Origin: Cephalopachus bancanus
Lineage: Eukaryota > Chordata > Mammalia > Primates > Tarsiidae
Assembly: GCA_027257055.1 (NCBI GenBank)
Contig: JAPVLO010000182.1
Coordinates: forward strand, 372,001 to 436,000
Direction of reading: 5' to 3'
Length of the DNA stretch: 64,000 bases
Part shown: in pieces, positions 48,275 through 59,222 of the stretch
Position numbering within the stretch: position 1 is the stretch's first letter
How the letters are laid out: every line of letters starts with the position of its first letter
Position numbers and translations under genes: made by a program
Notes under the pieces: model-generated
Databases searched by the model: none
What the model was told of the DNA's origin: nothing
What the model saw: the letters and a program-made list of their open reading frames with translations, nothing else

Positions 48275-49755
48275 GTGAAAACAAAACTACATCTTTTTGT
48301 GTTCTCTGTTTGTCTTCTTGTTGGTGCATACTGCTTGACTTCTCAGTTTTCTTCTATTTTTTTCTCATTCACTTGTATAGTCAACATATTGAGCAATTAG
48401 TATTTATAAGACACGTGGGCATTATAAACACGAATAGATATAATTTCTGCCTTTAGCCTAGCAGAGAGGTGAGCTGTCTTAACAGTGCTATTTATGACAA
48501 GCAGTAAGACTCCACTTCTACAGCTTTGACCAAGTGTCACATTGTATGCTTCTGGTCCAGGTTTGACTCTATGGTAGCTCAAAGAGACACATGGAAGTAG
48601 AATAAAAAATATTTTGCTTACTGTAGTTAAGATAACAATAATATCATGGAAGAATCCATTTGTTCAGAACCATCACAAAGAAACTTTTTACCTATTAAGA
48701 CATTCTTAGATAATAACTCCTTTGTGGTTTTCAGGAAAAATGCATAATCATGGGGAATTGTATAAAATCTTTTCTTTTTAGTTGTCACTGTTGTGTTCCT
48801 TCCATCATTTTTCTCTTGGACATTCACAAGAGAGACATGTGGGTAAATAATTTACAAGTTTATATTGCACTCATCTATCATCTGTCCAGTTATTCATTGC
48901 TTTCCCTGCTCACACACTGGGCCAGGCTCTCGTGATACCTCAGTATGTGTAGAGCCGCTATGTTGGGTTACTTGAAACTTTCCTAAGACCTTGTTTCAGT
49001 CACTCATATTCTAACACATGGTAATTTTTAGAGCACATTTATTTCCTTATCCTGAAACTTGTTTATCAGCGAGCAAAATACAAAAGGTACAATCCAAAGT
49101 CGCGTACCCCATGAGCAGCAGAGCACAACTTGAACTCAGATCGCTGTGCCCCTGGCCCGTCGTTTTCTTGTTTACAGTGTCGCCGTCTCTCCGTCTGAAG
49201 GCTCTGTGCCAAGCCCTAATGGAAGTGCAAAGGTGCGTGGTATTTGGGCACTGTCCTATTCCCACGACTCCTGCACTCCTTCTCTTCTTTTCTTCGTGAA
49301 AGGTTTCGTTCCTTGTGGCTTCAGGAAGTCCGCATCAGTGCCTGCGCCTGTGAAAGAGTGGGCCTAAATCAGAGACTTGGATTAATCTATTCAAAAGCAT
49401 CACCCCTTTTCCTGACCAGAAACTTTGTGTCCAAGGGGCTCGTTTAGATCATGCAGAGGTGTTTCACCCTTAGTGAGCTTCTCAGTTTGTTTTTGAGAAG
49501 TTGCTTGTATTTGGAGGGGCACTAGGCTTTCAGGCCATTAGGATCGACTGTTCTTCCATTCATCTTTGCAACTAATGACTGCTGTCATTTATTGACTGAC
49601 TATGATGTAGCTGAAACGACTGGACAGATAGATGTTCCAGTGTCCTGAAGAAATGAATGCAATTTCTCAGGTGTTTTTACCACCAAGAGAACTGGTTAAT
49701 AGTGTAAATAATTAGGAGAATTTTTCACTGTTTGGTTTTTTTTTTCTGTCTACAG
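48275..49755 (+). other. NOTCH2: Intron 14
   Basis: 1,481 bp, GT-AG. No transposon clearly seen. A CpG-containing patch at about 49100-49345 stands out and includes an RBPJ-type site (49259-49266, minus strand). The acceptor is 'ttttctgtctacag'. Confidence 0.92.
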
Positions 49756-49869
49756 GCTATAACTGCCAGGTGAATATTGATGAATGTGCTTCAAATCCAT
49801 GCCTGAACCAAGGAACCTGCTTTGATGACATAAGTGGCTACACTTGCCACTGTGTGCTGCCATACACAG
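49756..49869 (+). CDS. NOTCH2: NOTCH2 exon 15: end of EGF20, most of EGF21
   Basis: A 114-nt exon with acceptor 'tctgtctacag' and donor 'gtgggt'. It encodes GYNC and EGF21 from QVNIDEC through [12 protein letters not shown] to CVLPYTG. EGF21 carries O-glucose and O-fucose consensus sites and the hydroxylation loop [10 protein letters not shown]. It appears identical to recalled human NOTCH2. Confidence 0.98.
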
Positions 49870-50479
49870 GTGGGTCCTGTAGGTGCCAGCAGGGACCAGA
49901 GAGGATACTTGGCCTTGTTCTGTCAGTGCCTAAGTCTCGCCCCAGTCAGTGGAGCATTGATGCTACTCTGAGGAATCATTCCCTTTTTGTCCTTGTGTGA
50001 AGCAGGAGATCGTGCTGTTGCTTCTTCCCTGCTCATGCGAAGGTGGATCCATGCAGCTGAGAGACTGGCTAGCTGAATCTTAGCTATGGAGATGTAGGAA
50101 GTATCACACACGACTGATGCAGATGTTCATGTAGCCACTCATAGCTGAGTGCTCACTCTGTGCTCCAGACTCTGTGGGAATAAAGACTTTGTGTGCATCT
50201 TTTCATTTAATTTACAGTAGTTCTCTGTGAGTTACATACTATTATAATTCCATTTCTACATATGAGGAAGGCTCAGAGAAGATTAACAACTTGCCCAAAG
50301 TCACACAGTTAGCAATGTCAGAGTCAAGACTGTAAGGAACATGGGTCTCTCAGTTTCCAAAGTCTCTTAACCACAACCTTTGACTTGAATTCTGAACATT
50401 CTTTATATATATACAACTTGGGGAATTTTTCATTTTTTTATCTGGTTTCCTACCCTAAACTCTGTCATTTATGTTCCAG
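49870..50479 (+). other. NOTCH2: Intron 15
   Basis: 610 bp, GT-AG. Contains a MIR at about 50185-50378 and an RBPJ-type octamer at 50173-50180. The acceptor is 'tttatgttccag'. Confidence 0.92.
50185..50378 (+). repeat. MIR SINE
   Basis: 'cttttcatttaatttacagt', 'aacttgcccaaagtcacaca' and 'gtctcttaaccacaa' follow the MIR consensus in sense orientation. Confidence 0.7.
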
Positions 50480-50599
50480 GCAAGAACTGTCAGACTGTAT
50501 TGGCTCCCTGTTCACCAAACCCTTGTGAGAATGCTGCTGTTTGCAAAGAGGCACCAAATTTTGAGAGTTACACCTGCTTGTGTGCTCCTGGCTGGCAAG
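50480..50599 (+). CDS. NOTCH2: NOTCH2 exon 16: end of EGF21, most of EGF22
   Basis: A 120-nt exon with acceptor 'atgttccag' and donor 'gtaaca'. It encodes GKNC, closing EGF21, and EGF22 from QTVLAPC through [12 protein letters not shown] to CAPGWQG. EGF22 lacks the calcium-binding Asp/Glu start and both sugar consensus sites, as in other NOTCH2 sequences. One change from recalled human, Ser to Ala in KEAPN. Confidence 0.97.
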
Positions 50600-51020
50600 G
50601 TAACAACACGGGGGTGGAGAAGCCAAGAATATTCATTCTGAACTTCAAGCAAAGTGGTTAGGTCGTCAGATGACATGGAAGGCCCTGGTCTTCTAATGCT
50701 TGCCCATCTTGTCAAGAGCACAGGCTTTGCCCAGGACCGGCTCACTGGAATGGCTAGGAAAGCCTTTCCCTTGTCCGTATCTTTGAGGCCCTCTAGCGGC
50801 TGAAAGACACCAACCAGAGAGTCTCAAACCATGATGTTCTCTCTACAGGGAGTTTTAGCACCTTGGCAGCAATTTCTCAGGTCCTTCATGGGACTTGACA
50901 AAGCAGGAGACCAACCAGGATGTGCTGAAGTAGTCTCATCCACCCAGCTCAAACCCTGCATAGATTTTTGTGGGAATCGGCTTCCAAAGACTTGGTCATT
51001 GATTGCTCCTGTGTTTCTAG
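50600..51020 (+). other. NOTCH2: Intron 16
   Basis: 421 bp, GT-AG. No gene or repeat seen. An RBPJ-type octamer 'tgtgggaa' lies at 50969-50976, 45 bp before the acceptor 'tcctgtgtttctag'. Confidence 0.92.
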
Positions 51021-51173
51021 GTCAGCGGTGTACAGTTGACATTGATGAGTGTGTCTCCAAGCCCTGCATGAACCACGGTCTCTGCCATAACACCCAGGGC
51101 AGCTACATGTGTGAATGTCCTCCAGGCTTCAGTGGTATGGACTGTGAAGAGGACATTGATGACTGCCTTGCCA
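51021..51173 (+). CDS. NOTCH2: NOTCH2 exon 17: end of EGF22, EGF23, start of EGF24
   Basis: A 153-nt exon with acceptor 'gtgtttctag' and donor 'gtgagt'. It encodes GQRC, EGF23 ([18 protein letters not shown] to [10 protein letters not shown]) and the opening of EGF24 (EDIDDCLA). EGF23 has O-glucose (CVSKPC) but not O-fucose. The final A plus the first two bases of exon 18 give Asn, which fixes the exon end at 51173. Two Ile to Val changes from recalled human. Confidence 0.97.
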
Positions 51174-51522
51174 GTGAGTATGCCAGCCTGCTCCTAAGCC
51201 CCCTCAAGGAGAGGAACACACGCAGGGAGCAGAGGAGAGCTCCGTGGAGGCTGCTTCCTCTCACACTGACACTGACCATAGCCGTCATTTATCAAGCATA
51301 TTTTACAGTAGTGTTTATAACAGCAGTAGAGCAGGTGCCAGGAGGAATGTAACTGTTAAGTGTGTTCTTCCCTTTAAAGCTAGTGTATTTAGGAATTGAT
51401 GCAACGGAATCTCTTTTAAGCATTCCGCTTGATTTTTAATTTTTGAACATTGAAAAAGTATGGAAAATGCTATGATAGCCATTTTTTAAAAAGACTCTTT
51501 GAGCCATAATTAACTGTGAAAT

Positions 51523-51524
<2 letters not shown>

Positions 51525-51571
<47 letters not shown>
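51525..51571 (+). repeat. (GT)n microsatellite
   Basis: Uninterrupted GT dinucleotides, about 23 units, directly upstream of the T-rich end of an antisense Alu. Likely polymorphic and Z-DNA prone. Confidence 0.95.
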
Positions 51572-51573
<2 letters not shown>

Positions 51574-51867
51574 TATTTTTTTGAGTCCGTGTCTCACTCT
51601 GTCACCCAAGCTGGAGTGCAGTGGCATGATCCCAGCTCGCCACAACCTTGATCTCCTGGCTCAGACAATCTTTCTGCCTCAGCCTCCCGAGTAGCTAGGG
51701 CTATAGGTATGCACCACTATACTTTGCTAACTTTTAAATTTTTTTTGTAAAGATGAGGTCTTGCTAGGTTGCCTAGGCTGGCCTTGAATTCCCGGGCTCA
51801 AGCAATCCTGCCATCTCAGCCTCCAAAGTGCTGGGATTACCACAGGCATGAGCCACTGCACCCAGCC
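51572..51867 (-). mobile_element. Old Alu, antisense
   Basis: A full Alu dimer on the minus strand ending 'gagccactgcacccagcc'. The wording ('aagatgaggtcttgctaggt') is AluJ-like. Confidence 0.88.
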
Positions 51868-52419
51868 GACCTGCAGATATTTTAATTTTTCTGACAATAT
51901 TTGACACATGACACCTGAAACTGTCACCCGAGATAGTGAACATATTTATGTCTCTGAAGGTGTCCTCACCCCTTTGTAATTAATCTTCTCTCCCTCTTTC
52001 TTACCTCATACAACCACAGATCTACCTTCTGTCATATAAATCAGTTGGCATTTTTACTATTTCATATAAATGTAATCACATAAGCATACTCTTTTTTAGG
52101 CAGGGGAAATGTTCCGACTTGTTTCACCCAACCTAACATTTGAGACTTTTCCATGTGGTTGCTTATATCAGTAGCTCGTTTTTTATTATCGTGTATTCTT
52201 CATCTTATGGATATTACTCTAGTTCATTAGTTAATGGCCATTTGGATTTTTTCCAGTTTTGGAATATTACATAAAAGCTGGTGTGGATAAGTCTTTGTGT
52301 GGTTGTAGGATTTTATTTCTCTTGAGCAGATAGCTAGAAGTGGAGTGGGTAGGTCATGTGGTAAGTGTTATGTTTAACTTTTTAAGAAATTAACAAAATC
52401 TTTGCCAAGGTGGTTGTAC

Positions 52420-52774
52420 ATTTTATTTTTTTAAGAAAGAAAAGTTTATTTAGAAGTAAATTAGAGAGAGAAAGAGAAGGAAAAGAGAAGATTCACCTCC
52501 TCAAGGTGAGGGAGGGGGCCAAAGCCAGGAAGCATGGCGATAGCCATGGCTCAAAGAGCACGTGGCCACGCCAGACTCTTGCAAGGCAACGGCCTCCGGT
52601 TGCTTGTGGTTGAGTCCTTTTGACCATTTCCCTTGATGGGGGAAGATCATCAGGGTGATCGGGTGGTGGTCTACCTCCACGTCATCACAGAGGGGCAGGC
52701 AAGCGCAGGCACTGATGATGTCAGATGATGGACAGCAGGCAGATGGGTGGGTTAGTCACATGATTGCTGCCATG
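52420..52774 (-). mobile_element. Unclassified retroposon-like insertion 1
   Basis: A roughly 355-bp block interrupts the L1M. Read on the minus strand it ends 'acttctaaataaacttttct' shortly before an A-rich run, so a polyadenylation signal precedes an A tail. Upstream is GC-richer sequence ('gatgacgtggaggtagacca'). Possible duplications are 'gttgtac' (left) and 'gttgttac' (right). It could be a retrocopied transcript end or an LTR-like fragment. I do not recognise the family, and no coding frame is evident. Confidence 0.55.
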
Positions 52775-53002
52775 TTGTTACCAGAATTACACGAAGGTTC
52801 TGTTTGAACCACACGCTCTGGCACACCTGATAATATTTAAAATTTAGCTCTTCTGATGGGTGTGTGGTAGTATTTCATTGTGACTTTAATTTGTATAATC
52901 TTCTTTACTAATGATGTTAAGCATCTTTTCTTGCATTCTTTGCTCATCTGCATATCTTATTTGGTGAAATATCTACTCAAATCATTTGCCCATTTGAAAA
53001 AA

Positions 53003-53212
53003 GCTATGCTGTAGCAGGGAAACTGCGGGGGGTGGGGGTGGAGGTGGGCAGTTGGGATTGACAGTAGTTGACATCTGTCTGGGGAAGGGGTGGCACGCCT
53101 CAGGGGACCTCAGTGGCTATTGTAGGCTTTACAGTATGAATATTTGTATAACTAACCCTGAATTGTACCCCACAATTTTAAAATAAAAATTAAAAGAGGA
53201 AAAGAAAAGAAA
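53003..53212 (+). mobile_element. Unclassified retroposon-like insertion 2 with a G-rich core
   Basis: A 210-bp block in the L1M flanked by 'tgaaaaaa' on both sides (52995-53002 and 53213-53220). It ends in an A-rich tail with 'aaaataaaaattaaaagagg'. A G-rich run at 53027-53056 has four tracts of three or more Gs with short loops, a G-quadruplex pattern. Family unknown. Confidence 0.55.
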
Positions 53213-55872
53213 TGAAAAAACTGTGTTGTTTCTTTTCTTGAGTTGAAAGAGCTCTTTATATTCTAGATATAAGTTATTTGCCAGATATATTTGGTTTACA
53301 ACTGTTTCCTTCCAATTTATAGCTTCTCTTTTGATTTTCTTTTGAAGAGGAAGATCGGAATATTGGTGAAACCTTGTGTGCTAATGTTTTCTATTATAGT
53401 CCATGCTTCATGTATCTGTTTAACAGATCTTTACCTAATCCTAACCCTCCGTCAAAGTTTGTCTCCTATGATTTCTTCTAAAAGTTTTATACTTTTGCCT
53501 TTTATTTTTAGGTCTATGATCTATTTTGAATTAATTTTTACATATAGTATGAGTTAAAAGACTGTAATTTTTTTACATTGTAATGTAATTAATTTTTACA
53601 TATAGTGTGAGTAAAAAGTGTCATTTTTTTGTAACTATAATAAACTATAGTTCTAGGTTCCTAGGTTAACTTACAGGTTAGTTTAGATTCTTAGGATTTT
53701 CCACAGAGACAATTATGTTATCTATAAATAAAGACAATCTTCATGCCTTTTATTTTTTTTCCACCCTGTATGGGACTGTTTTGTCTTCTTGAAGAATTGA
53801 ACCTTTTATCATTACAAAATGGCCTTTTTATGAACCCTTGTCATATTCCTTTGTCTGAAGTTTACTTTGCCTGATAGTGATATAGCTACTCTAGCTTTAT
53901 GTTGATTATCATTAGGGTGTGTTTTTTTTTTCCCTCTTTTTATTTTTACCCTTAGTCTCTGATATTGGTTTCTTGTAGAGAGCATGCATTGGATCTTACC
54001 TTTTTTCTCCAATGTGGCAATATCTGTCTTTTAATTAAGGTGTTTAGAATATTTAAATTTAATGTGGTTTTTGATATGAAATTTTGGGTTCAAAATTTGC
54101 CATCCTGCTATTTGCTTTAGCTTTTTGTTCTTTCTATTTTTGTTTCTGTTTTCCTCTTTTTCTGCCATCTTTTGGGACAATTGAGGATTATTTATTATTA
54201 CATTTTATTTCTTCACTGGTATATTGCTTTTATCTTTTTTTAGTGGTTATTGTAGGCTTTACAGTATGCAACTTCAACTTACTATACTCTACCTTCAGTT
54301 ATACCACTTCATATGGAGTATAAGAGGCTTATAACAACACACTTATCAGTTACATTCCTCCTGGCATCTGTTCTATTGTTGTTATAAAATTTATTTATCA
54401 TTAAACCTCTTAAATATATTATTTTTGCTTTAAATGGTCCATTACTTTTTTAAGAAATTTGGAAAATAATTTAAGTCTTTATAGTTACCCATATCTTTAC
54501 AATTCCTGATTGTTTTTCTTTTGTATAACTTTGCATTGCGGTGAGGTATCATTTTCCCTCTGAAGAAATTCCTTTACTATTTTGTGTAGATCTTGTTTTC
54601 TTGTGATGAATTCTTTCTGTTTTTGTGTGTGAAGGGTTTTTATTTTGACTTAGTTTCAAAGATGTTTTTGCAGGGAATGGAGTTCTACATTGACTTTCCC
54701 CTTCTGCACTTTAAAGCTATCCTGTTGTCTTCTAGCTTGCATTATTTGTGAGGAGAAATCTGCTGCAATTCTTTTTTTTTATGCATAATTTTCTTTCCTG
54801 TGGCTGCTTTTAAGATACTGTCTGCTGATTTTTAGCAGCTTGATTACGATACCTGTTGGTGTAATATTCTTTATGTTTCTTCTGTTTAGGGTTCACTGAT
54901 TTTTTGGGGGTGTGTGCATCCATTTGGAAAATATTCAACCATTATTTGGAAAATATTTAACGATTTAAAAAAAATTTATCTCCTCCATTTAATGCTTTCA
55001 CTGTGCAAGGCTCCTTGCAGTTGTCTGTTTACCAGGTTTTTGATTTTATTTTTTAGATTTTGGGGTTTTTTTTTTTCTTCTCAGTGTTTCATTTTAGATT
55101 ATTTTGTTATTTGAAGGTATCTTGTTATATTTTCAAATTCACTAATAGTTTTCCTATAATGTCCTCTTTATTGTTAATCCCATATAGTTCATTTTTTCCC
55201 CAGATATTATATTTTTATATCTAGAACTTTGGTTTGAGTCTTTCTTATAACTTTATCTCTCTCTTTTCATGTTCGTGCTTTTATTTTATTCTTGAACATG
55301 CATAGTTGTTTTATAGTTGACAGTAGTTATTTTATTGTCCTTATCTACTATTCTGCCATATCGGAAATTCCTAGGTGTGTTCTTACTCATAATTTTTCTA
55401 CTTATTATGTGTTGTGTTTCCTGCTTCTTTGACTGCCTGGTAATTTTTAATTGGATGCTAGACATTGTCAGTTTTGTATTCTTCCATGCTGAATTTTAAA
55501 AAATTTAAAATACTTTTTAAGCTTTGTTCAAGAATTCAGTTGTTTGGAAATAGTTTAATCCTTTGGAATCTTTACTTCAAGATTTGTTAAATGGATTCAG
55601 AACAGTCTTTAGTCTAGGACTTAATATGACTCACTACTAAGCCTGTAGTCTCTTAGGACTCCACTCAATGCCACATGCAGTTTTTTTATTCTGGCTGAAT
55701 GAACATGAGCTAGCCCAGTAAAAACCCTAAGGATTATTCTGCCTACTTTTTCTGGTAGTTCTTCCCATAACCTTAATAGTTGCATCATATGTATATACTG
55801 ATCAGTCCTTAGTTATATAGTGATTAAGTACTCCAAATGATGTCATCACAATGCATTAAGAATAATGGCACC

Positions 55873-56160
55873 AGCTGGGCTTGGTGGCTCAGCCTGTAAT
55901 CCCACGCTTTGGGAGGCTGAGGTGAGTGGATTGCCTGAGCCCGTGGGTTCGAGACCTGCCTGGGCAACTTGGCGAGACCTCATCTCTACAATAATTCAAA
56001 AAATTAGCCGGACGTGGTAGCGCGCGCCTGTATTTCCAGCTACTTGGAAGGCGAGGCGAAAGGATCGCCAGAGCCCAGCAGGTCTAGGCTGCAGTGGCTG
56101 GGAGCGGCCACTGCACTCCAATCTGGGTGACAGAGTGAGACTCCAACTCAAAAAAAAAAA
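55873..56160 (+). mobile_element. Young Alu-type SINE, strepsirrhine-like form
   Basis: A complete dimer with the same divergent left arm and 'gactccaactc' end as the copies at 11.8 and 34.5 kb. The 15-bp duplication 'aagaataatggcacc' is perfect (55858-55872 and 56161-56175). Confidence 0.94.
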
Positions 56161-56731
56161 AAGAATAATGGCACCTTAGTTCACAGTGTATATAATTTCA
56201 GCTAATCATACAGAGGCCTCCATCTAGGTGCTGGCAGTGATGAGATAAATAAGACCTAGTCCTTACATTCATGAAGTTCATAGTATATTAGGGAGGAAAA
56301 ACAAGGAGGCAAATAACTTTAACACTGTGATAAATAGTGAAAAACATATGTCTATTGTAAAGTTGATAGAGAACATTTGGGTGTGAAATCAAGCTCTTTG
56401 AATTCCTTTCTCACAGTAATTAATATGTCAGTCAAAATATTTCGTATTTTAAATGTTTTTCTGTATGAAGTAGGGCCAGCAATATTTACAATGAGTTTAA
56501 AACAATTTGATAAACTATGGATGGTGAGTTACCTGAAAGATACTATAGAAATTATAGTAGCTGGTTGAGAAGGAATAAAATAATTTTACAATTGCTGTAA
56601 TAGAGACTATAGATGAGGCTTGGAAAGGAATGAGAGGGATCGGAAATATCCCTGTAATAAAATGGAGGTTGCATTGCTCTTTAATTTAGTGTTTAGTTTT
56701 CTTTTTGTGTATGACCTATCTTTGCAATCAC

Positions 56732-57022
56732 TTTTTTTTTTTTTTTTTTGAGTTGGAGTCTCACTCTGTCGCCCAGACTGGAGTGCAGTGGCCGCTCCCG
56801 GCCACCGCAGCCTCGACCTGCTGGGCTCTGGCGATCCTTCCACCTCAGCCTTCCAAGTAGCCGGAATTACAGGCATGTGCTACCACGCCCGGCTGATTTT
56901 TTGATTTATTATAGAGATGAGGTCTCGCTGCCCAGGCGGGTCTCGAACCCGCGGGCTCAGGCAATCCACTCACCTCAGCCTCCCAAAGGCGCAGGATTAC
57001 AGGCTGAGCCACCGAGCCCGGC
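56732..57022 (-). mobile_element. Alu-type SINE, antisense
   Basis: A T-run of about 18, 'gagttggagtctcactctgt', and an end at 'gccaccgagcccggc' show a complete antisense copy. Duplications are 'ttgcaatcac' (56722-56731) and 'ttgcaattac' (57023-57032). Confidence 0.93.
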
Positions 57023-57060
57023 TTGCAATTACATTTTAAAGTCCTTAAGAGCAGTAGCTG

Positions 57061-57338
57061 GCCAAGCACAGTGGCTCAAGCCTGTAATCCCAGCACTTGG
57101 GGAGGTCAAGGTGAGAGGACTGCCTGAGCCCACAGTTTCGAGACCAGCCTGGGCAACTTGGCAAGACCTCATCTCTACAAAAATCAAAAAATTAGCCGGG
57201 TGTAGTTCTGGCTACTTGGAAGGCTGAGATGGAAGGATAGCCTGAGTCCAGCAGGTTGACGCTGGGGTGACTGTGAGTGTGCCACTGCCCTCCAGCCTGG
57301 GTGATGGGCAAGACTCCAACTAAAAAAAAAAAAAAAAA
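57061..57338 (+). mobile_element. Alu-type SINE, sense, 38 bp from an inverted partner
   Basis: A dimer starting 'ggccaagcacagtggctcaa' and ending 'caagactccaact' plus an A tail, flanked by 'gcagtagctg' (57051-57060 and 57339-57348). Confidence 0.93.
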
Positions 57339-58023
57339 GCAGTAGCTGCATCTTGTTTTTTGTTTTTGTGTGTGTTTTGTTGTTGTTGTTCTGATTTGTC
57401 TACTGTCTGTATTGTGGAGAACCATGTCATTTTTGTAGCTCAGAATTTGTTGGTTAGTTACTATGAGTACATAGTTTTCTAATATCAAGCCATGTGATAC
57501 TTAAAATTAAAAAAAAACTTTGCTTCCTATAGCTACCTAAATGTAAAACAGAGAGGATTAATTTATATAATGAGCCTGGAATGAAATGAATATATGTATT
57601 CATTTATATATACGTTATATAAATATATGTATATATATCTTTCTACCCCAGACATGCCACCATCACATATACCTGCTGAAAATATTAATTGATATGCCTG
57701 ATATCCTGTGTTTTGGTACACTATTTGATTTGCTAATGTGTGGGGAACCCATGCAAGTTTTATGACTATTAATTTTGCAAAACTGTTAGTGGTGACATAA
57801 ATAAGGTTTATTCTAGTTATCAAACGGGTTTAAAATCTCAAGCAAATGTTATTGAATTCATATTTATGAATGGAGGAGTCAGGACAAATCGACATAAAGA
57901 GGTCAAGTACAAAAAATAATTGTGCTGCTCCTAGTGTGACTTAGTTCAGGTCATTGACCGTTATGAGTCTAAGATTAAATTCATGCTGCTGTTCTGAGCT
58001 CTAATTCTTGTGTAATGGCTTAG

Positions 58024-58252
58024 ATCCTTGCCAGAACGGAGGTACCTGTGTGGATGGAGTGAATACTTTCTCCTGCCTCTGCCTTCCGGGATTCACTGGG
58101 GATAAGTGCCAAACAGATATGAACGAGTGTCTGAGTGAACCCTGTAAGAATGGAGGGACCTGTTCCGACTATGTCAACAGTTACACTTGCAAGTGTCAGG
58201 CAGGATTTGACGGAGTCCACTGTGAGAACAACATTGATGAGTGCACTGAGAG
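58024..58252 (+). CDS. NOTCH2: NOTCH2 exon 18: EGF24, EGF25, start of EGF26
   Basis: A 229-nt exon with acceptor 'aatggcttag' and donor 'gtgagc'. It completes EGF24 ([29 protein letters not shown]), encodes EGF25 ([18 protein letters not shown] to [10 protein letters not shown]) and opens EGF26 (ENNIDECTE). O-fucose sites occur in EGF24 (CQNGGTC) and EGF25 (CKNGGTC); O-glucose in EGF25 (CLSEPC). It ends with two bases of a Ser codon completed by exon 19. Changes from recalled human are Ser to Thr and Asn to Asp, both mild. Confidence 0.98.
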
Positions 58253-59020
58253 GTGAGCAACCAATCACTCGGGCACCAATGTCTTAGGAGAAAAAGGGAG
58301 AAAGAGGAGGAAACTTCAGAGCACAATGCTAGGATTGTGGCGCGGGAATGAGACACCCACTCGGGTCCCCCTCCACAATCATCTCCTGTTGCCCAGCTTC
58401 TGATTTCTGATAGACATATAGTTAGAAGGTCCAAGTCAAAGTTCGAAAAGCTTAGTGGATGGATCATCATTTATCTCTTACCTAGGTAACAGAAAGAGCT
58501 GCAATTCTGCTCTGTTCTACTTTTGATCTCTTGTTCATTTCAACTGACAATTGATCTAAAAATTCTATTTCTCTGCAGATTTGTTACTACTCTTTAAATA
58601 ATTTCTTTTTATTATATTATGAAGGTGTTTGCTCTATTTCTCTTTCGTAAAGAAATATAGTCTGAAGAGCTATTTATTTACCATTTTTATATCAATTAAA
58701 TTGACTTAGGGATAAAATGAAATATGGTACATAGAAAACCACAGAAAGATGAGGTAAAACTTGGAAAAGTTTACAATCTCTAGGAATCTATAGTAAGTCT
58801 TTAAATACATCTAAGCCTTTTGGTTATAGAAGGGAATTGGCACCTCAAGGCTTCTGGCATTCAGTCTAGCTTGGAAGAAAGTTTACTGGATGTAGGAGTT
58901 TGGTGTGCTCAGGGATATTGGCCTCTGGAACATTTTTTATTCTAGAAACCTTACTTTCCAAATAACGGGTCAAAGGAATCAAATACGTAGTTGATGTTGC
59001 TCACTCTGTTTGTTCCTTAG
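58253..59020 (+). other. NOTCH2: Intron 18
   Basis: 768 bp, GT-AG. Unique-looking, AT-rich, no gene. The acceptor is 'ctgtttgttccttag'. Confidence 0.92.
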
Positions 59021-59222
59021 CTCCTGTTTCAATGGTGGCACCTGTGTTGACGGGATTAATGCCTTCTCTTGCTTGTGCCCTGTGGGATTCACTGGTCCTT
59101 TCTGCCTTCATGAGATCAATGAATGCAACTCTCATCCGTGCCTGAATGAGGGAACATGTGTTGATGGCCTGGGTACCTACCACTGCACCTGCCCCGTGGG
59201 CTACACGGGAAAGAACTGTCAG
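59021..59222 (+). CDS. NOTCH2: NOTCH2 exon 19: EGF26 body and EGF27
   Basis: A 202-nt exon with acceptor 'tgttccttag' and donor 'gtaagt'. It encodes [17 protein letters not shown] to GFTGPFC (EGF26) and EGF27 ([17 protein letters not shown] to [11 protein letters not shown]), ending on a complete codon (phase 0). O-fucose sites: CFNGGTC and CLNEGTC; O-glucose in EGF27 (CNSHPC). About six conservative changes from recalled human make it a little more variable than exons 7-12. Confidence 0.98.

Larger units (their letters stand above)
52040..55790 (-). mobile_element. Old L1M, antisense, interrupted
   Basis: Colinear antisense L1M text runs from 'atataaatgtaatcacataa' through 'ctagaagtggagtgggtagg', 'gatgggtgtgtggtagtatt', 'ggtctatgatctattttgaa', 'cattacaaaatggccttttt', 'gaggagaaatctgctgcaat' and 'aattggatgctagacattgt'. 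It is interrupted at 52420-52774 and 53003-53212 by unrelated insertions. It contains local tandem duplications: about 48 bp at 53531 and 53589, and 22 bp at 54922 and 54944. No frames survive. Confidence 0.85.
51174..58023 (+). other. NOTCH2: Intron 17
   Basis: 6,850 bp, GT-AG. A GT microsatellite (51525-51571), an Alu (51572-51867), a broken antisense L1M (about 52040-55790) containing two foreign insertions, and three SINEs (55873-56160, 56732-57022, 57061-57338) fill most of it. 56180-56720 and 57350-58000 hold AT-rich sequence with no gene, including a TA-rich patch near 57590-57640. The acceptor 'aatggcttag' has a weak pyrimidine tract. Confidence 0.92.
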
